A stretch of DNA of 5,035 nt from GW2011-AR15 sp964512765. GTDB lineage: Archaea > Nanobdellota > Nanobdellia > Woesearchaeales > GW2011-AR15. The notes beneath the pieces were generated by a model. It had not been told where the DNA came from, ran no database searches, and saw nothing but the letters and a program-made list of their open reading frames with translations. The translations under genes were made by a program, and so were the position numbers. Location: positions 1 through 5,035 of the forward strand of contig CAZEKF010000037.1 of NCBI GenBank assembly GCA_964512765.1. The letters are read 5' to 3'. Below, in pieces: positions 2,604-5,035 of the stretch; the stretch's first letter is position 1, and each line of letters opens with the position of its first letter.

Positions 2604-5035
2604 TTATCTCAGTATAAACTGAGCATAGTCTGTTTTCTTAACATTATCAACGCTTAACACAGTCCTTAGATAATATTCGTAAGGATCTAACTCGCCGTCT
2701 AATGGTATGTAAAACATTGTTCGCATTGTATGACCTTTCTTAATCTTAGCAACAACTTTTTCATCGCCAAGCATTTCATCAAACACTGTTGTTCTTATCT
2801 TAACATCTCTTACATCTTTACCAGTGTTTTTAATGAACACTGCTACCATTAATTCGTCGTCTCTGTATGCTGTTTCTTCGTTCATTATCTTTACTGTTAA
2901 CTGAAGGTCTTTAGCTTTAATCTTCTGCGGCCGATCTGCAGTGTCTGGATCACAGTCATTGTCAATACCATCTTTCAAGATTTCTCTTGAACCTGGGTTA
3001 ACTTCAGGGTCCCAATCATTACAGTCAACGTCTGCGTCATAACCGTCATTATCACGGTCATTATCACACGAGTTACCAACACCGTCTTTATCAGTGTCAA
3101 CCTGTGTTGGGTTGTAATGATCTAAACAGTTATCAACATCATCGCACGCACCGTCATAGTCCATGTCAATACAATCATCGCACCTGTCATCAACCATGTC
3201 TTCATCAATGTCAACAAACTCTACTTCTGTATAGTCACAACCACCTTCGAAACAGTACCATTCCCTGTACTCGACCATTTCATATATGCATTCTGAACCG
3301 CAACCAACGCATGATTTACAATACGGTTCAATTGGAGTTGAGTAACATGTTTGGAGTTCACTACAATCTTGTTTCAAACCATACTCGTAACACGGGTCAT
3401 CGTCAAAATCGTCACGACATTCTAAAACAGTCATACCGTCTAAAGCGCAAACATCGTCACTTCCAGGAGTACATTCGTCTTCACACGAATCATAGTTACA
3501 CTCACAGCCACTATCGCAAGCGCCTGAGTAATAATATGTGTCAGCTTCATAATACGGTTGACAATCATTGTTTTGTTCACATTCTGCACCGCACGCGCTT
3601 ATACTACAGGTATGATCTATTGTTTCATCGCCTGTTGTACACTGTCCTGGTTCAACACATTGCGATGTAAACTCTGCTCTGTGATCAAACGTATAATCTA
3701 TACCATCAGGGTTATAGAAACATTCGCTAACTCCTGCAATATTATTAGATGTACAGTCCATTACTGGACCTGGCAAACAGCTACCTGCTGTGCAAATGTC
3801 ATCAACAGTACATCCTAGACCATCATCACATGATGTGTTGTCTGGCACAGGATCAGCTACACAAGTATCGCTGTCTTCGTCACAAATCCCTAGATTACAC
3901 TGGTCTGCAGGCCCTGAACAATCCGGTGCTGTTCCTGCCTGACAATCTAATACAGCGTCACAATATTCAGATCCATCACACCATAAACCATTGTCACAGT
4001 ACGTGTTATTAACTGCATTAACAATCACGTCATTTTCTTCGTCACAACTATCATCTGTACAACTTACACCGTCGTCAGGATCTACTGTATCTCCTGAACA
4101 GCTACCTGCTGTACAAACATCATTCTCTGTACAAAATAAACTGTCATCACACGGTGTATCGTCTGGTACAGGGTCAGCTACACAGGTATCACTATCTTCG
4201 TCACAAACTCCTGTGTTACATTGATCACTTTCACCTGAACAATCCACGGTTGTTCCTGCTTGACAGTCTAAAGTTGGATCACAATACTCTGTACCGTCGC
4301 ACCATAAACCATTGTCACAAACACTATCATCTGGCGCATTTACTATTAAATCATTATCTTCATCGCAACTATCATTTGTACAACTCACACCATCATCTAC
4401 ATCTAAAGGTTCATGATCTATCTCATCATTTTCTTCATCACATGTGTCAACTGTACAGAATAAGCCATCATCTGTTTCTGGTGCTGTGCCTGATTGACAG
4501 TCTAATATAGGGTCACAGTATTCTGCACCGTTACACCATAAACCATCATCACAAACAGCATCAACCGGATCATGGTCTATCTCGTCGTTATCCTCGTCAC
4601 AACTGTCTGTTGTACATGACACGCCGTCATCTACATCGATTGGATCGTGATCGATCTCATCGTTGTCTTCATCACAGCTATCAACTGTACAAAATAATCC
4701 ATCGTCTACATCGACTGGATTGTGTAATATTAAATCATTATCTTCATCACAACTATCGTCTGTACAAAATAATCCATCATCCACATCGACTGGTGTGTGA
4801 ACTACTTCATCACTATCTTCATCACAACTATCATCTGTACAAAATAATCCGTCATCTGTTTCTGGTGCTGTTCCATCTTGACAATCTAAAGTAGAATCAC
4901 AATATTCTGTTCCGTCACACCATAAACCATTGTCACAAACTGTATCAACTGGATCGTGATCGATTTCATCATTATCTTCATCACAACTGTCTGTTGTACA
5001 TGACACGCCGTCATCTACATCGATTGGATCGTGAT
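2604..5035 (-). CDS. Giant Cys/Asp-rich repeat surface protein, N-terminus outside the window
   Basis: The minus-strand frame is open from the window edge to the TAA at 2604-2606. The repeats continue to the edge, so the GTG at 5006 is not the start. Residues below count from that GTG. Residues 1-250 alternate 25-residue units of the form DDGLFCT.DSCDEDND.I.H.PVD with CDNGLWCDGTEYCDPTLDCQ modules. Residues 230-410 hold two copies of a 107-residue superunit that adds CNTGVCDEDSDTCVADP. Residues 411-595 are unique and Cys-rich. Residues 598-665 are thrombospondin-type-3-like Ca-binding loops (DTDKDGVGNSCDNDRDNDG). Residues 660-690 carry a MopE-like motif (DCNDWDPEVNPG, GIDNDCD). Residues 698-800 look like a CARDB-type beta-sandwich with no membrane anchor. 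The paired Cys and acidic loops indicate a disulfide-bonded, Ca-binding extracellular protein, exported by a signal peptide that is not visible here. Similar DDGVxCTxDSCD arrays occur in myxobacteria. The ligand is unknown. Confidence 0.9.
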   Translation of the reverse strand, partial: HDPIDVDDGVSCTTDSCDEDNDEIDHDPVDTVCDNGLWCDGTEYCDSTLDCQDGTAPETDDGLFCTDDSCDEDSDEVVHTPVDVDDGLFCTDDSCDEDNDLILHNPVDVDDGLFCTVDSCDEDNDEIDHDPIDVDDGVSCTTDSCDEDNDEIDHDPVDAVCDDGLWCNGAEYCDPILDCQSGTAPETDDGLFCTVDTCDEENDEIDHEPLDVDDGVSCTNDSCDEDNDLIVNAPDDSVCDNGLWCDGTEYCDPTLDCQAGTTVDCSGESDQCNTGVCDEDSDTCVADPVPDDTPCDDSLFCTENDVCTAGSCSGDTVDPDDGVSCTDDSCDEENDVIVNAVNNTYCDNGLWCDGSEYCDAVLDCQAGTAPDCSGPADQCNLGICDEDSDTCVADPVPDNTSCDDGLGCTVDDICTAGSCLPGPVMDCTSNNIAGVSECFYNPDGIDYTFDHRAEFTSQCVEPGQCTTGDETIDHTCSISACGAECEQNNDCQPYYEADTYYYSGACDSGCECNYDSCEDECTPGSDDVCALDGMTVLECRDDFDDDPCYEYGLKQDCSELQTCYSTPIEPYCKSCVGCGSECIYEMVEYREWYCFEGGCDYTEVEFVDIDEDMVDDRCDDCIDMDYDGACDDVDNCLDHYNPTQVDTDKDGVGNSCDNDRDNDGYDADVDCNDWDPEVNPGSREILKDGIDNDCDPDTADRPQKIKAKDLQLTVKIMNEETAYRDDELMVAVFIKNTGKDVRDVKIRTTVFDEMLGDEKVVAKIKKGHTMRTMFYIPLDGELDPYEYYLRTVLSVDNVKKTDYAQFILR
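2937..3227 (-). other. Thrombospondin-type-3-like and MopE-like Ca-binding region
   Basis: Within the surface protein this stretch reads DIDEDMVDDRCDDC, DMDYDGACDDVDNC, NPTQVDTDKDGVGNSCD and DNDGYDADVDCNDWDPEVNPG, ending GIDNDCDPDTAD. DxDxDG loops with NPTQ and CD spacers are typical of TSP3 repeats. DCNDxDPxxNPG with GIDNDCD is the metal-binding motif named after MopE. It links the Cys-rich stalk to the C-terminal domain and should become rigid when it binds Ca. Confidence 0.8.
4554..4853 (-). repeat. Four tandem 75-bp (25-codon) units in the surface protein
   Basis: DG(L/V)(F/S)CT starts at residues 52, 77, 102 and 127 from the GTG at 5006, an exact period of 25. The consensus is DGLFCTxDSCDEDNDEIxHxPVDVD. 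Another pair of units lies at 4320-4469. Length variation between relatives is likely. Confidence 0.85.
4597..4651 (-). repeat. 55-bp exact direct repeat, copy 1
   Basis: These 55 bases are identical to 4981-5035. The copies are 384 bp (128 codons) apart and keep the frame. They encode HDPIDVDDGVSCTTDSC plus flanking bases within the surface protein. Confidence 0.95.
4981..5035 (-). repeat. 55-bp exact direct repeat, copy 2, reaching the window edge
   Basis: These bases are identical to 4597-4651, and the match may extend past the end of the window. Sequence on the other side (below 4981) diverges at once, mostly at synonymous positions. Confidence 0.95.

Noticed and set aside
3104..4894. 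Several plus-strand ORFs opposite the surface protein
   Set aside because: They are His/Asn/Tyr/Leu-rich shadows created by the Cys/Asp-rich repeat codons on the minus strand. They have no family features or supporting start signals.
5004..5006. GTG at 5006 as the start of the surface protein
   Set aside because: The upstream in-frame codons (HDPIDVDDG) continue the same repeat to the window edge, so the gene begins outside.
4320..5035. CRISPR-like or satellite interpretation of the regular repeats
   Set aside because: The repeats stay in one reading frame, vary mostly at synonymous positions and have no unique spacers, so they are protein-coding tandem units.

Overview
The window looks like a piece of an AT-rich archaeal genome, most likely from a DPANN-type lineage (Woesearchaeota or Pacearchaeota would fit). 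The archaeal identity rests on four things: an archaeal/eukaryotic-type ribosomal protein uS15 with its N-terminal extension; a tRNA gene interrupted by introns with bulge-helix-bulge splice sites; TATA boxes about 26 bases upstream of start codons that lack a Shine-Dalgarno site; and oligo-T transcript ends. The DPANN assignment is an inference from base composition and from the kind of Cys-rich surface protein present.

Layout from left to right. Bases 1-468 hold the 3' part of a gene for a small two-helix membrane protein. Running convergently into its stop codon is a tRNA-Gln(UUG) gene on the minus strand (466-616) with two non-canonical introns, one in the D arm and one in the T loop. A short divergent promoter region (617-721) separates it from a probable SAM-binding, methyltransferase-like gene (722-1648). 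Next comes a stand-alone Smr-domain gene (1703-1932) that is split by an apparent one-base loss. The uS15 gene follows (2084-2539); unlike its neighbours it has a leader and a Shine-Dalgarno site. Bases 2540-2603 are an AT-rich convergent terminator region. The right half (2604 to beyond 5035, minus strand) is one giant Cys/Asp-rich extracellular protein built from 25-residue repeats, then Ca-binding thrombospondin-type-3 and MopE-like motifs, then a beta-sandwich domain.

The genes do not form one pathway. The tRNA, uS15 and perhaps the Smr protein belong to translation and nucleic-acid housekeeping. The two ends encode envelope or surface proteins. TATA boxes before the methyltransferase-like, Smr and uS15 genes suggest that each is its own short transcription unit.

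The most notable signal is the doubly interrupted tRNA-Gln. Removing a 30-nt and a 48-nt intron leaves an orthodox 73-nt tRNA, and the T-loop intron has a textbook 3-4-3 bulge-helix-bulge. The tRNA's oligo-T terminator is also the last codons of the convergent membrane-protein gene. Other points of interest are the broken smr gene, the uS15 leader, and recent-looking internal duplication in the surface protein.
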